A DNA stretch of 64,000 nucleotides, from contig CAVVFX010000012.1 in NCBI GenBank assembly GCA_963747535.1, positions 66,265 through 130,264 of the forward strand. The letters are read 5' to 3'. The notes under the pieces were generated by a model. That model did no database searches, had not been told where the DNA came from, and saw nothing but the letters and a program-made list of their open reading frames with translations. Made by a program: the position numbers and the translations under genes. Shown one piece after another: positions 23,207 to 32,135 of the stretch. Every line of letters begins with the position of its first letter. Within the stretch, counting starts at the first letter, position 1. The DNA comes from CAVVFX01 sp963747535 (GTDB lineage Bacteria; Acidobacteriota; Terriglobia; Bryobacterales; Bryobacteraceae).

Positions 23207-24466
23207 ATGAAGATACAGAATCCAATCTGGCTCACCGCGACAGCCGGGCTGATGCTTTGGGCACGGGCTGCCGGGGCGCCTCTACAGCAAGCGGGCGACC
23301 CAATGGGGGACGGCATGAAGGCGCTGGACGAGAAGCGGTACGACGCGGCGCTCGTGGCCTTCCGCCAAGCCGTCGAAAAGGACCCCAAGGACTACGCGGC
23401 TCATTTTCACCTGGCGCTGTCCTGCAGCCTCTTGAAGAACGACGCCGAAGCGGCCGTAGAGTACCGGAAAACCCTGGAGTTGAAACCCGGGTTGTATGAA
23501 GCGGAGTTGAACCTGGGAATCGTGCTGTTACGTAACAAGCAGTTCCAGGATGCGGTGGCGCCTCTGACCGACGCGGCTGGACAGAAGCCGCGCGAGTTTC
23601 GTCCACAATATTACTTTGGCGAGGCGCTGCTCGGAGCCGCCAATTTCGAAAAGGCGGCGGCGGCGTTTGCAATAGCCGCGGGGATTGATGCCAAATCAGC
23701 CGCGGCCCAAACCGGCTGGGCCAAAGCGCTGGTGGGCGAAAAGAAACTGAGTGAGGCCGCTCCGCATTTTGAGAAAGCGGCGGCGCTCGATCCTGACTAT
23801 CGTGACGAACTACTCGAACTCGCCGCCGAGTATGAGAAGGCCGGACAGCCAAACGACGCGGTTGCCATCTACCGGCAATTTCCAGAGAATGCCGCGGCAC
23901 AGGAACGGATGGGTGAGTTGCTGATCGAGACCAAGCGCTTCGCGGATGCGATCCCGGGACTCGAAAAAGCCGTTGCCGCGTCGCCTACGTCTGCCAACCG
24001 GCTGGCGCTGGCGACCGCTTACGGATTAAATAAACAGTTCGACAAGGAACTGGACATGCTGGGTCTGGTGGTCGCGGCCGAACCGGCGAACTACGACCTG
24101 CACATGCGTTATGGAAGGGCGCTGCGCGATCAGCACAAACTGCAACCCGCTGAGCAACAGTTCATGAATGCGGTCACTATCCGGCACGATTCGGTGGACG
24201 CACTCAACGAACTGGCGTCGGTGGCGATCGTTCTGGAGGACTATCCCACGGGTTTGGGAGCGCTCGATCGCGTCAGGGCGCTGGGCAAGGAGAAGCCTGG
24301 CGACGTCTTTCTACGCGCTATCACGCTCGACAAATTGAAGCAGAAAAAACCGGCCTTGGAAGCTTACGAGCAGTTCCTGGCTGTGAGCGGCGGCAAATTC
24401 CCCGATCAGGAGTTTCAGGCCCGGCAGCGGATCCATATACTGAAACTGTCTCAGGGGCAGAGATGA
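23207..24466 (+). CDS. Secreted TPR-repeat protein
   Basis: A 419-residue protein with a signal peptide (MKIQNPIWLTATAGLMLWARAAGA) and about nine tetratricopeptide repeats. Examples are GMKALDEKRYDAALVAFRQA, NDAEAAVEYRKTLELKPG, GAANFEKAAAAFAIAAGI and HKLQPAEQQFMNAVTI. It is probably a periplasmic scaffold. The start is ATG 23207 with GGTGG just before. The stop overlaps the next gene by four bases (ATGA), so it heads a coupled group with two small secreted proteins and, after a gap, the cytochrome-ankyrin-cyclase fusion. Confidence 0.87.
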   Translation: MKIQNPIWLTATAGLMLWARAAGAPLQQAGDPMGDGMKALDEKRYDAALVAFRQAVEKDPKDYAAHFHLALSCSLLKNDAEAAVEYRKTLELKPGLYEAELNLGIVLLRNKQFQDAVAPLTDAAGQKPREFRPQYYFGEALLGAANFEKAAAAFAIAAGIDAKSAAAQTGWAKALVGEKKLSEAAPHFEKAAALDPDYRDELLELAAEYEKAGQPNDAVAIYRQFPENAAAQERMGELLIETKRFADAIPGLEKAVAASPTSANRLALATAYGLNKQFDKELDMLGLVVAAEPANYDLHMRYGRALRDQHKLQPAEQQFMNAVTIRHDSVDALNELASVAIVLEDYPTGLGALDRVRALGKEKPGDVFLRAITLDKLKQKKPALEAYEQFLAVSGGKFPDQEFQARQRIHILKLSQGQR

Positions 24467-24918
24467 TGCGCCGCCCGATCATTACGATAGCTATCGCGAT
24501 GACCCTGGTGACTGTGAGCCTGCCGTGTGGGGCCGCGGCCGATTTGCACGCCGCGAAGAATGAGCCGAATCCCGAGAAGCGCTCACGCCTGGCGCTGGCC
24601 AACGCCGACCAGGCGATCAGCGAGGCGCGAGAGGCCTATGCAGTGCAGAATATGAAGGCCACGGAAGCCAGACTGGACGAGGTTCGCGAATCGGTCGAAT
24701 TGGCACAGTCAGCGCTGGCCGAGTCCGGCAAGAAGCCGGGTAAGAGTCCGGGACCTTACAAATATGCCGAGACCAAGAGCCGCGGGTTGCTCCGCCGTCT
24801 GGAAGGATTAAAGCAGGAGATGGATGCGGCCGACCGCGAGGTCATCGAACCGGTGCAAAATAAAGTACAGGAGATCCATGATGCCTGGCTCGACGGCATC
24901 CTGACGCACGCCAAATGA
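24463..24918 (+). CDS. Small secreted helical protein, unrecognised
   Basis: A 151-residue protein with a signal peptide (MMRRPIITIAIAMTLVTVSL ... CGAAA). The rest is Ala/Glu/Lys-rich and predicted helical (NADQAISEAREAYAVQNMKA, EARLDEVRESVELAQSAL). No named family was recognised. Its ATG overlaps the stop of the TPR gene, and its own TGA overlaps the next ATG, so the three genes are probably translated as a unit. It is likely periplasmic. Confidence 0.75.
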   Translation: MMRRPIITIAIAMTLVTVSLPCGAAADLHAAKNEPNPEKRSRLALANADQAISEAREAYAVQNMKATEARLDEVRESVELAQSALAESGKKPGKSPGPYKYAETKSRGLLRRLEGLKQEMDAADREVIEPVQNKVQEIHDAWLDGILTHAK

Positions 24919-25559
24919 AGTATCTAATTTTGATTTGCGCTCTACTTGTCGCGGCGCCTCTCATGGCCGATCGCGACTTCCTGACTTCGGATGAAGCCGA
25001 CCAGATTCGTGACGCACAGGAACCCAACCTGCGGATCACCCTTTACCTGCATTTCGCCAAACAGCGCTTGGACCAGGTCAAGCAACTGATGTCCAAGGAC
25101 AAGCCCGGCAGATCCGCCCTGATTCACGATCTGCTGGAAGACTATTGCAACATCCTCGACGCGATCGACACTGTGACCGACGACGCGCTCGAGCGCAAGG
25201 TCAGCCTCGAGAAAGGGATGGATCTGGTGATGGCCGGCGAAAAACCCATGCTGGCCCAGTTACAGAAGATCCAGGACTCGAATCCCAAAGACCTCGAACG
25301 CTACGAATTCGTGCTAAAGCAGGCCATTGACACCACCAACGGCAACCTCGAGGGCGGCAAAGACCTGGGAAAGCGAGCCGAGGAGGTGGCGTCTAAGGAG
25401 GAGAAGGAGAAGAAGCAGCGCGAGGCCATGGCGACGCCCGACGAGTTAAAGGCAAAGCAGGCCGCGGCCGACAAGGAAGCCACCAGTCCGCAAACGCGCA
25501 AACCTCCGACGTTATACCGGCCCGGCGAGAAACCCGGCGACGATAGCAACAAGCAGTAA
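24915..25559 (+). CDS. Small secreted protein with charged C-terminus, unrecognised
   Basis: A 214-residue protein with a signal peptide (MKYLILICALLVAAPLMA). A helical middle (NLRITLYLHFAKQRLDQVKQ, LLEDYCNILDAIDTV) is followed by a Lys/Glu/Ala-rich and then Pro-rich C-terminal third (KEEKEKKQREAM, PTLYRPGEKPGDD). No named family was recognised. It overlaps the upstream gene as ATGA. The next gene starts 165 bases downstream and may be part of the same transcript. Confidence 0.75.
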   Translation: MKYLILICALLVAAPLMADRDFLTSDEADQIRDAQEPNLRITLYLHFAKQRLDQVKQLMSKDKPGRSALIHDLLEDYCNILDAIDTVTDDALERKVSLEKGMDLVMAGEKPMLAQLQKIQDSNPKDLERYEFVLKQAIDTTNGNLEGGKDLGKRAEEVASKEEKEKKQREAMATPDELKAKQAAADKEATSPQTRKPPTLYRPGEKPGDDSNKQ

Positions 25560-25629
25560 TCACCCGGCTGCCGAGAACGGAAATTCCTCAAAAAACCGGC
25601 ACAAACGTAGGTGGTTAGCGGTAGAATAA

Positions 25630-25716
25630 ACCAACCCGGCGGTGCACAACGGGAACGCCGGCAACTACAACGTGATCGGGTTCGGCGGAATGCTGAGATT
25701 GGTTCTCTCGTTCGAG
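25630..25716 (+). pseudogene. Possible C-terminal remnant of a beta-barrel protein
   Basis: A frame directly after a TAA reads NPAVHNGNAGNYNVIGFGG, then MLRLVLSF. This looks like the last strand of an outer-membrane beta-barrel (alternating residues, terminal Phe). It lies in the leader of the fusion gene, out of frame with it. If real, it is a decayed end of a lost gene. Confidence 0.3.
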
Positions 25717-25724
25717 GAGGGTCT

Positions 25725-28001
25725 ATGTGGGGATTGAGGCTTGCGCAGGTCGCGCTTTGTTCATTTGTATTGCTGGAGACGCTGTCAGCCCAGGCTCCAG
25801 CTAAAGTCGACTTCAGCCGGGATGTGCTGCCGATCTTGCGTCAGAACTGTGTAGGCTGTCATGGGCCCTCGCAGCAGATCGGCGGCTTGCGGCTCGACCG
25901 GAAAAGCGTAGTCATCAGTCGCCGCGGTGTGGTTCCCGGCAGCAGTGACAACAGCTTTCTGTATCTCCGGATATCGGGGAATGCATATGGCTTGCAGATG
26001 CCCCCCACCGGTCCGCTCCGTCCGGAGCAGATCAACATTATCAAGAGGTGGATCGACCAGGGCGCCGACTGGCCGGACTCGCTCGCCAACGAAGCGGAGT
26101 TGCCGCCATTGAATCCGAAAGCCGTGGCCATGGTCGAGGCATTACACACCGGCGACCTGGACGGGTTCATGAAGTCCGTTGCGGAAGATCCCAAGCTGCT
26201 GAATGCACGCGGACCGGAGGGCTCTACTCCATTTATGTACGCGGTGCTCTATACCGGCGCGGCGACGCTCGAGCGGCTCTTGAAACAGGGTGCCGACCCC
26301 AACCAAAGAAATGACGCCAGTGCAACAGCCCTGATGTGGGCGGCAACGGATCTGGAGAAAACCCGTGTCCTGCTGGCCCATGGCGCGGAGGTTAATGCCC
26401 GTTCCAGCGACATGCGAACGCCGTTGATGATCGCCGCTCGCCGTCCCGGCAATGCTTCCGTAGTCAGGCTACTTCTGGAGCACGGCGCGAATCCGAATCC
26501 CAACGCGCATCCGGCCGCCGAATCATCGCCGCTGATTGAAGCCGCCACCGCCGGCGATTCCGCCAGCATGGAATTGCTGCTCGGCAAGGGCGCCGATGCG
26601 AAAGCATCCGCAGAACAGGCCCTCGAGATGGCTGTCACCCTGCAGTGCGCGAAATGCCTTGCCCTGGTGGCCGCCAAAGACCTGGACAAAGAGGCCTACT
26701 CGCTCGCACTGCCGAATATCACAGCTCTCGGCGACGTGAACGCCGTCCGCCTGATGCTCGACCATGGCGCGGACGTAGACGCCTTCGATTCGCTCGGCCG
26801 CACTCCGCTGATGTACGCGGCCGCATCGGATCTGCTTGATCTGGACGTCGTCAAACTGCTTGTCGCACGCGGCGCAGACGTCAACGCCAAGAATGTTCAC
26901 AAGCAATCCGGTGATTCCGGCATGACGGTGCTCGATATCGCAAAGTTGCATGGCGACACACCGGTCGTCGCATGGTTAGTCAAATCCGGCGCGAAGGCCA
27001 CGCCTCCAAGCCCGCCCGTTCTGGAATCACGGCGCGAGAACACCGTCCAAAGCGCGGTCCAGGGCGGTATTCCGTTGCTGCAGCGGGCGGACGCGAACTT
27101 CGTTCCCAAGGCAGCTTGCGTTTCCTGCCACAACAACAGCCTCGCCGCGATGGCGATCGGCTCGGCGCGCAGGCACGGATTCCAGGTGGACGAGAAGATC
27201 GCGGCGCAGCAGGTTAAAGCCAACGTGTTCGGCCTCGAAAAGCTGCGCGACCACCTGCATCAGGGGACCTTCGTTCCGGTCGAGGATTTCTTCGGCCCGT
27301 TTGTGGTGAGCTACATCCTCGTGGGGCTCGATGCCGAGCACTACCAACCCGACCTGAATACCGATGCCGTGGCCATGTACCTGAAGTCGCATCAAGCGAC
27401 CGATGGCCAGTGGGCATACGCTGCCGCCGATACGCGGCCGCCGATCTGTTCGGACTATATCGGCCAGACGGCTATTGCCATGCGCGCCCTCCAGCTTTAC
27501 GCGCCAAAGACAGACAAGGCCGCCTACGACCGATCGATTCAACTCGCCGCGGCGTGGTTGTCAAAAGCACAGCCGAAGAACAACGAAGATCGGGGTTGGC
27601 GATTGCTTGGGCTGGCGTGGGCCGGCAAGGATAAGGCTGCCACGCAGAAGGCCATGCGGGAGTTGCTGGCAGTGCAGCGGCCGGATGGGGGTTGGTCCGA
27701 TATGGACTCCATGGAGAGCAGCGCCTACGCGACAGGAAAAGCGTTGTTTGCGTTGCAGGCCGCGGGACTCTCCGCAGCCGATGCCGCCTATGAACGTGCG
27801 GTCCGGATCCTGCTGACCTCGCAACTGGAGGACGGCTCGTGGCACGTCAGGACGCGCGCGATGGCGTTTCAGCCCTACTTCGACGCGGGCTTCCCCCACG
27901 GTTACGATCAGTGGATTTCCGCCGCCGGTACAAGCTGGGCGACGCTGGCGCTCTCGCAGGCTTCCCCTGCGCACACGACCGTGGCCTCGCGCGAGCGATA
28001 G
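25725..28001 (+). CDS. Cytochrome c / ankyrin / terpenoid-cyclase-like fusion protein
   Basis: An exported protein of 758 residues. A signal peptide (MWGLRLAQVALCSFVLL) opens it. Residues ~26-120 are a planctomycete-type cytochrome c domain (VDFSRDVLPILRQNCVGCHG, heme site C42-H46, likely Met ligand in GLQMPPTG). About residues 130-430 are ankyrin repeats (TPFMYAVLYTG, TALMWAATDLEKTRVLLAHG, LMIAARRPG, TPLMYAAASD). A second heme motif follows (CVSCH, C465-H469). The last ~280 residues are an alpha-alpha-barrel of the squalene/prenyltransferase type with QW-like strands (DGQWAYAA, RPDGGWSDMDSMES, EDGSWHVRTRAM). GAGGAGG lies just before ATG 25725. The compartment is periplasmic. The enzymatic role is unknown. 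Confidence 0.85.
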   Translation: MWGLRLAQVALCSFVLLETLSAQAPAKVDFSRDVLPILRQNCVGCHGPSQQIGGLRLDRKSVVISRRGVVPGSSDNSFLYLRISGNAYGLQMPPTGPLRPEQINIIKRWIDQGADWPDSLANEAELPPLNPKAVAMVEALHTGDLDGFMKSVAEDPKLLNARGPEGSTPFMYAVLYTGAATLERLLKQGADPNQRNDASATALMWAATDLEKTRVLLAHGAEVNARSSDMRTPLMIAARRPGNASVVRLLLEHGANPNPNAHPAAESSPLIEAATAGDSASMELLLGKGADAKASAEQALEMAVTLQCAKCLALVAAKDLDKEAYSLALPNITALGDVNAVRLMLDHGADVDAFDSLGRTPLMYAAASDLLDLDVVKLLVARGADVNAKNVHKQSGDSGMTVLDIAKLHGDTPVVAWLVKSGAKATPPSPPVLESRRENTVQSAVQGGIPLLQRADANFVPKAACVSCHNNSLAAMAIGSARRHGFQVDEKIAAQQVKANVFGLEKLRDHLHQGTFVPVEDFFGPFVVSYILVGLDAEHYQPDLNTDAVAMYLKSHQATDGQWAYAAADTRPPICSDYIGQTAIAMRALQLYAPKTDKAAYDRSIQLAAAWLSKAQPKNNEDRGWRLLGLAWAGKDKAATQKAMRELLAVQRPDGGWSDMDSMESSAYATGKALFALQAAGLSAADAAYERAVRILLTSQLEDGSWHVRTRAMAFQPYFDAGFPHGYDQWISAAGTSWATLALSQASPAHTTVASRER

Positions 28002-28013
28002 TTTCTACCGATT

Positions 28014-28035
28014 CCTCTTAAATTAATTTAAGAGG
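28014..28035. terminator. Perfect 22-bp palindrome between convergent genes
   Basis: CCTCTTAAATT directly followed by AATTTAAGAGG, 13 bases after the fusion-gene stop and about 95 bases from the convergent TolC-like stop. It is strikingly AT-rich for this genome. It could act as a bidirectional terminator stem or as a binding site. Confidence 0.5.
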
Positions 28036-28130
28036 CAGTTGCAAAATCCGACCTTCGCAGGCGAAACCGCCCGCGCCACCCTTGCAGGTCCAGTGTTTGT
28101 TCCGGTGCTTTCGACTGCCTCTTCAGTGCC

Positions 28131-29999
28131 TCACCTGGCTTGGACGCTGGCGATGTTGACGTGGTGCTTCTCCAGCGTCGTACCGGTGGCTTGCTCCAGG
28201 GCGATGCGGGCGTTGCTGTATTCGACGAGCGCCGCGATTTCAGTAGAGTTGGCGTTGGTAAGATCGCGTTGGGCCTGCACCACCAGGTAAGGTGTCGAGG
28301 CGCCTAGCGAATATTTCTGCTGCTCGGCCGAGAGAAGCTGCTCGTTCAGGATCCGGCTCCTGACCGCCGCTTCGTATTTCGCCCGCGACTGCTGCAGCGC
28401 GATCACCGCGTTCAGCACGTCCACCTGGGCCTGATTCTCATCCTTCCGGGTGATCAACTGGCGCTGGCGAAGCTGGAGTTGATCGATGCCGAAGTCCGCC
28501 TGCGCCTGGTTGTTGCGGAGCGGTCCCGTGATGGCGACGCCGCCGAGTTCACTGGGGAAATTACGCCGGAACACCTGTCCCAATGTTGTTCCTAGGCCAC
28601 CCACGAAGTAAGGGTTAGGAGCCAGGGTAAAAAACGGAGTCACCAACGGGTTCGCTTTACCCGCAAGGCCCACCTGGGTCGCCGAAGCGAAGACCGGCAG
28701 CGTCGGAAGAATTCCGTTCTTAGTGCCGAGGGCGGAAACCTCGGCGGTACGGACAGACGCGCGTTCGGCAGCCAGGTCGCTGCGGTTTTTCAGGGCTTGT
28801 TCCACCAAATCCTCAAGCGACGGTAGGTCGTCCGACTCTGGTATCTCGATGCGATCGAGCGCCACGATGGGCGTGTCGGCGAGCAGCGGGTCGGCAATAC
28901 CGGTACGGCTGATCAGATTCTTGAGCTGCAATTCCTGCTGCTGCAGTCCGGTCTGGGAGAGATCCAGATTTTGCTGGCCGGCCACCACCTGCGTCTCGGC
29001 GTTGGTAACGTCGAGCGGAGTCAATGCGCCGAACTCCAACTGCTTCTTGCTGTCCTCATAGAATTGCCGGGCCACGTCGAGTGCGGTGGTTTTGGCCTTT
29101 AAGTCTTCGTAGTCCGCCACCAGCGCGTAGTAGGTATCGAGGACATTCACCACCACACCGATCACCTGGGTCTTGAAATTGAGTTCCGTGGTATTCAAGT
29201 TGATCCTGGCGACGGTAATGTTGCGCTCGTTCACCGCAATGCCGAAGCCGCGCAACAGATTCTGCTGGACCGAGACGGAAAGACTGCCGGCCGTGGAAGG
29301 ATTCAGTATGTCGGTGGGTGAGTTCTCGTTGAGGTAGTTGTCCTTGTAAGTGGCCGAAACCTGTCCTCCGATCAGAAAGCCTTCCTGGTAAGTTCCGGTG
29401 AAAGCGCGCGTATTCGATATCAGCGCCTCAGTGAGACTCTGGGTGGTATTTTGCTGGGGCGTGGTCTGATGGCCAAAGGTCGTGATTTCCTGCAGGGATG
29501 GATCCAGAACTGCCGTTACCGGCCCAATCTGCGCGACGGTCGCGTTATTGGTATTGTTACCCGACCCGCTGCCGCCCCCGCCGCTGACACCCGCCGCCTG
29601 CTGGCTCCCCACCACGCCTTGTCCGGAAGCCACGGAGAATGCTTGCGATGAACCGCTCGGCACGCCTGCCAGAGCGCCGCCGGCCTGCGCGCGCTCCACT
29701 TGCCACTCGGCCGCGGGTTGGTTGTAGCGGGCAACTTCAATATCGATATTGTTTTCGAGCGCCAGTTCGACGGCGTCCTGCGCGGTCAGGTAAAGCTTGC
29801 CGCCGCGAATCAGATCCTGAATTCGTCGGGAGTTGGCGAGGCGGGCCGGCGGTAGTTCAACCGGCCGGTAGGGACGCGTGAAAATAGCGCTCTGCGGCCG
29901 GAGGGGCTCAACCGAGGACGCCGCGTTCTGGGACCATACCGGCGCCGCCACGCAAGCGTAGCAGAGCATCAGGGCCGTCGATTGCCGAATGAGTTTCAT
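28131..29999 (-). CDS. TolC-family outer-membrane efflux protein (copy 2)
   Basis: A protein of about 622 residues with a signal peptide (MKLIRQSTALMLCYACVAAP). The opening motif LYLTAQDAVELALENNIDIEVARYN marks the TolC/OEP family, and two OEP repeats follow with long helical stretches (VLDTYYALVADYEDLKAKTT and LLSAEQQKYSLGASTPYLVV, abridged). A Gly/Ser/Asn-rich insertion (GGGGSGSGNNTNN) lies near residue 130. It should form a trimeric outer-membrane duct. No RND pump or membrane-fusion gene adjoins it. The start at 29999 follows two further in-frame ATGs spaced 15 bases apart. The gene overlaps the upstream paralogue. Confidence 0.88.
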   Translation of the reverse strand: MKLIRQSTALMLCYACVAAPVWSQNAASSVEPLRPQSAIFTRPYRPVELPPARLANSRRIQDLIRGGKLYLTAQDAVELALENNIDIEVARYNQPAAEWQVERAQAGGALAGVPSGSSQAFSVASGQGVVGSQQAAGVSGGGGSGSGNNTNNATVAQIGPVTAVLDPSLQEITTFGHQTTPQQNTTQSLTEALISNTRAFTGTYQEGFLIGGQVSATYKDNYLNENSPTDILNPSTAGSLSVSVQQNLLRGFGIAVNERNITVARINLNTTELNFKTQVIGVVVNVLDTYYALVADYEDLKAKTTALDVARQFYEDSKKQLEFGALTPLDVTNAETQVVAGQQNLDLSQTGLQQQELQLKNLISRTGIADPLLADTPIVALDRIEIPESDDLPSLEDLVEQALKNRSDLAAERASVRTAEVSALGTKNGILPTLPVFASATQVGLAGKANPLVTPFFTLAPNPYFVGGLGTTLGQVFRRNFPSELGGVAITGPLRNNQAQADFGIDQLQLRQRQLITRKDENQAQVDVLNAVIALQQSRAKYEAAVRSRILNEQLLSAEQQKYSLGASTPYLVVQAQRDLTNANSTEIAALVEYSNARIALEQATGTTLEKHHVNIASVQAR

Positions 30000-30032
30000 G
30001 GTTGTGGCTCTCATGGTTGCGGCTCTCATGGT
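29997..30032 (-). repeat. Three 15-base repeats each carrying an ATG at the TolC gene junction
   Basis: CCATGAGAGCCGCAA-type units recur with 15-base spacing, giving in-frame ATGs at 30029, 30014 and 29999. The first overlaps the stop of the upstream gene as ATGA. The predicted N-terminus reads MRAATMRATTMKL. Confidence 0.75.
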
Positions 30033-31930
30033 TGCTTCGCGGGAATGCTTCCCACGCCAGCCTTAGCTTCATCCACGGAGATGTGATTGGCCTCGAGGGT
30101 GTTCCCGACGGCCTGATCGAAGGCGATCCGGGCATGACTATAGTTGGCCATGGCTTGCACCTCGGAGCTTTGCGCGGTGGCCAGGTCCCGCTGGTCCTGA
30201 ACCACCTGAAACGGAGTGGAAGCTCCCAGAGATAGTTTCTGCTGGTCAGCCTTGAGCGTTTCCTCTTGCAGGACGCGAGCCTTCACCGCGGATACGAAGC
30301 GGGCGCGGGCCTGTTGTAGTCCGATCACTGCATTGCGCACATCGACCTCGACCTGGTTGATGCTTTTCTGCAGGCTCAATTCGTTCTGGCGCAACTCGAC
30401 GAGGCTGGTGGCGTAGTCCGATTGTGCCGCACGGTTGCGGAGCGGGATGTTGAGCGAAAATCCGGCGGAGTAGTTCGGATAATTGCGGCGCGCGATCTGC
30501 GCCAGCACGTTACTATAGCCTCCGGCGAGATAGCCGAGCCCCGGTTGCTCGGCGCCCAGTGGAGTAAGGGTTCCGGTCAAGCCGTTGTTGGTCAGTTCAG
30601 CGAACGCCTGCAGGCTGGGTTTGAGAGAGTTTTTGATGCCCACCAGATTCAGCTTGTTGCTCTCGATGTTGATCCGGCTCTGGGCGATTTCGACGCGCTG
30701 CTTAACGGCTTCGCTCATGATCTGATCGAGCGGCTTCATCTCGTCCTTGTCGGGGACCTGCAGTTTATCGAGCGGAACAACATGAATATCGGCCAACCCG
30801 GCGGCGGCGACTCCGGAACGGCAGAGCGCATTCTTGAGGATGGTCTCCTGCTGCAGCAGATTGGTCTGGGCGATCACCAGGTCCTGCTTGGCAGCGTATA
30901 GCTGAGATTCCGCACGAGTCACTTCGATCTCGGCGAGCGATCCGAACTGCACCTGCTGTTTGTTGTCGTTGTAAAGCTGTTGAGCGGTGCCGACCGCCGC
31001 CTCGCGGGACCGAACGTCTTCCACGAAGCTCACCAGGTCCCAGTAGAGGTCGAGAACCGCGGAGACCGTGGTGATCACCTGCTGGCGGAATTGCAGGTCG
31101 GTCACTTTCAGGTTGTTCTTCTGGACTCGTATGTTGCGGGTATTCACCGCCGGTCCGAAGCCCTGGAGCAGGTTCTGCGTCATCTGCAAATCGAGGTCGG
31201 CCGTGGTGTATGGGTTGAGATTGAACTGCGCGCTATTGAGTGCGATGTGGTTGCTGGAATAAGTGAACTGAGCGTTCAGGCCGAAGTCCCAGTTCTGGAC
31301 ATACTGCGCCTGGTAGCTGCGAACCGTGTCGACCAAAGCCGTGGTTCCGACCAGGACGGTGTTGCTCTGCGGAGTGGTCTGGTGCTGGAAAACGGAATAG
31401 ACGGTGAAAGTGGGATCCAGGGAGGGGATCGCCGGACCGAGTTGGGTCACGATTCCACCACCGGAACTGACGCCGTTTCCTGCGGTGCTGGCGGAAATCC
31501 CTCCGTTACTGACATTTACTCCCTGCAAGCTCACGCTCTGCGGGCCGGGCGCGACGCCGACGCCGACATTTCGCAGCAGGCCGCCCGCCTGAGCCCGGCG
31601 GAGCACCTCGCGGGCCAGCAAGGGACCGTAGCGCTGCACTTCGATATCGATGTTGTTCTCAATCGCCAGCGCGACTACGTCCTGGGCCGACAGGTAGAGA
31701 TTCCCCGACCGCAGGAGAGAATCCAAACGGGCCGAGTTGTTCAGGTTGACCGGCGGCACCGATCTCGCCTGATAGGGACGTGTCAGGCGGCCTATCAGGC
31801 CATTACGGACCGGGACGGGATCAATACGAACGGCATTCTGAGCAGATGCGGGGACGGCTGCAAACAGAGAGGCGCATAGCAGCAGCTTGCAGCGTCGAAA
31901 CATGCGGGTGCGATTAGTTTGAATGTGCAT
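30026..31930 (-). CDS. TolC-family outer-membrane efflux protein (copy 1)
   Basis: A 634-residue paralogue of the adjoining gene. It has a signal peptide (MFRRCKLLLCASLFAAVPASA, from an internal ATG at 31903), then LYLSAQDVVALAIENNIDIEVQRYG and OEP helices ending LSLGASTPFQVVQDQRDLATAQ. Start choice between 31930 and 31903 is open; the latter opens a cleaner signal peptide. The stop overlaps the next TolC gene (ATGA). Two adjacent paralogues without a pump suggest a duplicated outer-membrane duct serving pumps encoded elsewhere. Confidence 0.88.
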   Translation of the reverse strand: MHIQTNRTRMFRRCKLLLCASLFAAVPASAQNAVRIDPVPVRNGLIGRLTRPYQARSVPPVNLNNSARLDSLLRSGNLYLSAQDVVALAIENNIDIEVQRYGPLLAREVLRRAQAGGLLRNVGVGVAPGPQSVSLQGVNVSNGGISASTAGNGVSSGGGIVTQLGPAIPSLDPTFTVYSVFQHQTTPQSNTVLVGTTALVDTVRSYQAQYVQNWDFGLNAQFTYSSNHIALNSAQFNLNPYTTADLDLQMTQNLLQGFGPAVNTRNIRVQKNNLKVTDLQFRQQVITTVSAVLDLYWDLVSFVEDVRSREAAVGTAQQLYNDNKQQVQFGSLAEIEVTRAESQLYAAKQDLVIAQTNLLQQETILKNALCRSGVAAAGLADIHVVPLDKLQVPDKDEMKPLDQIMSEAVKQRVEIAQSRINIESNKLNLVGIKNSLKPSLQAFAELTNNGLTGTLTPLGAEQPGLGYLAGGYSNVLAQIARRNYPNYSAGFSLNIPLRNRAAQSDYATSLVELRQNELSLQKSINQVEVDVRNAVIGLQQARARFVSAVKARVLQEETLKADQQKLSLGASTPFQVVQDQRDLATAQSSEVQAMANYSHARIAFDQAVGNTLEANHISVDEAKAGVGSIPAKQP

Positions 31931-32135
31931 GCACTCAAGTCAAGTCGATCTTTCTATGGACACTGATACCATTAGAACGCAAAGCGCCGGGCGTTCGTTC
32001 CGTTTGGCGGAGGGACGTGCAGAATTCAGCCGCCGGCGGCCGGGACAGGCGAACCGCCTGCTCCACCAACGCAAACATTGAACTTGCAAGGGTGGCGCAG
32101 ACGGTTTCGCCTGCGGATCTCAGGGATCGGTACCG

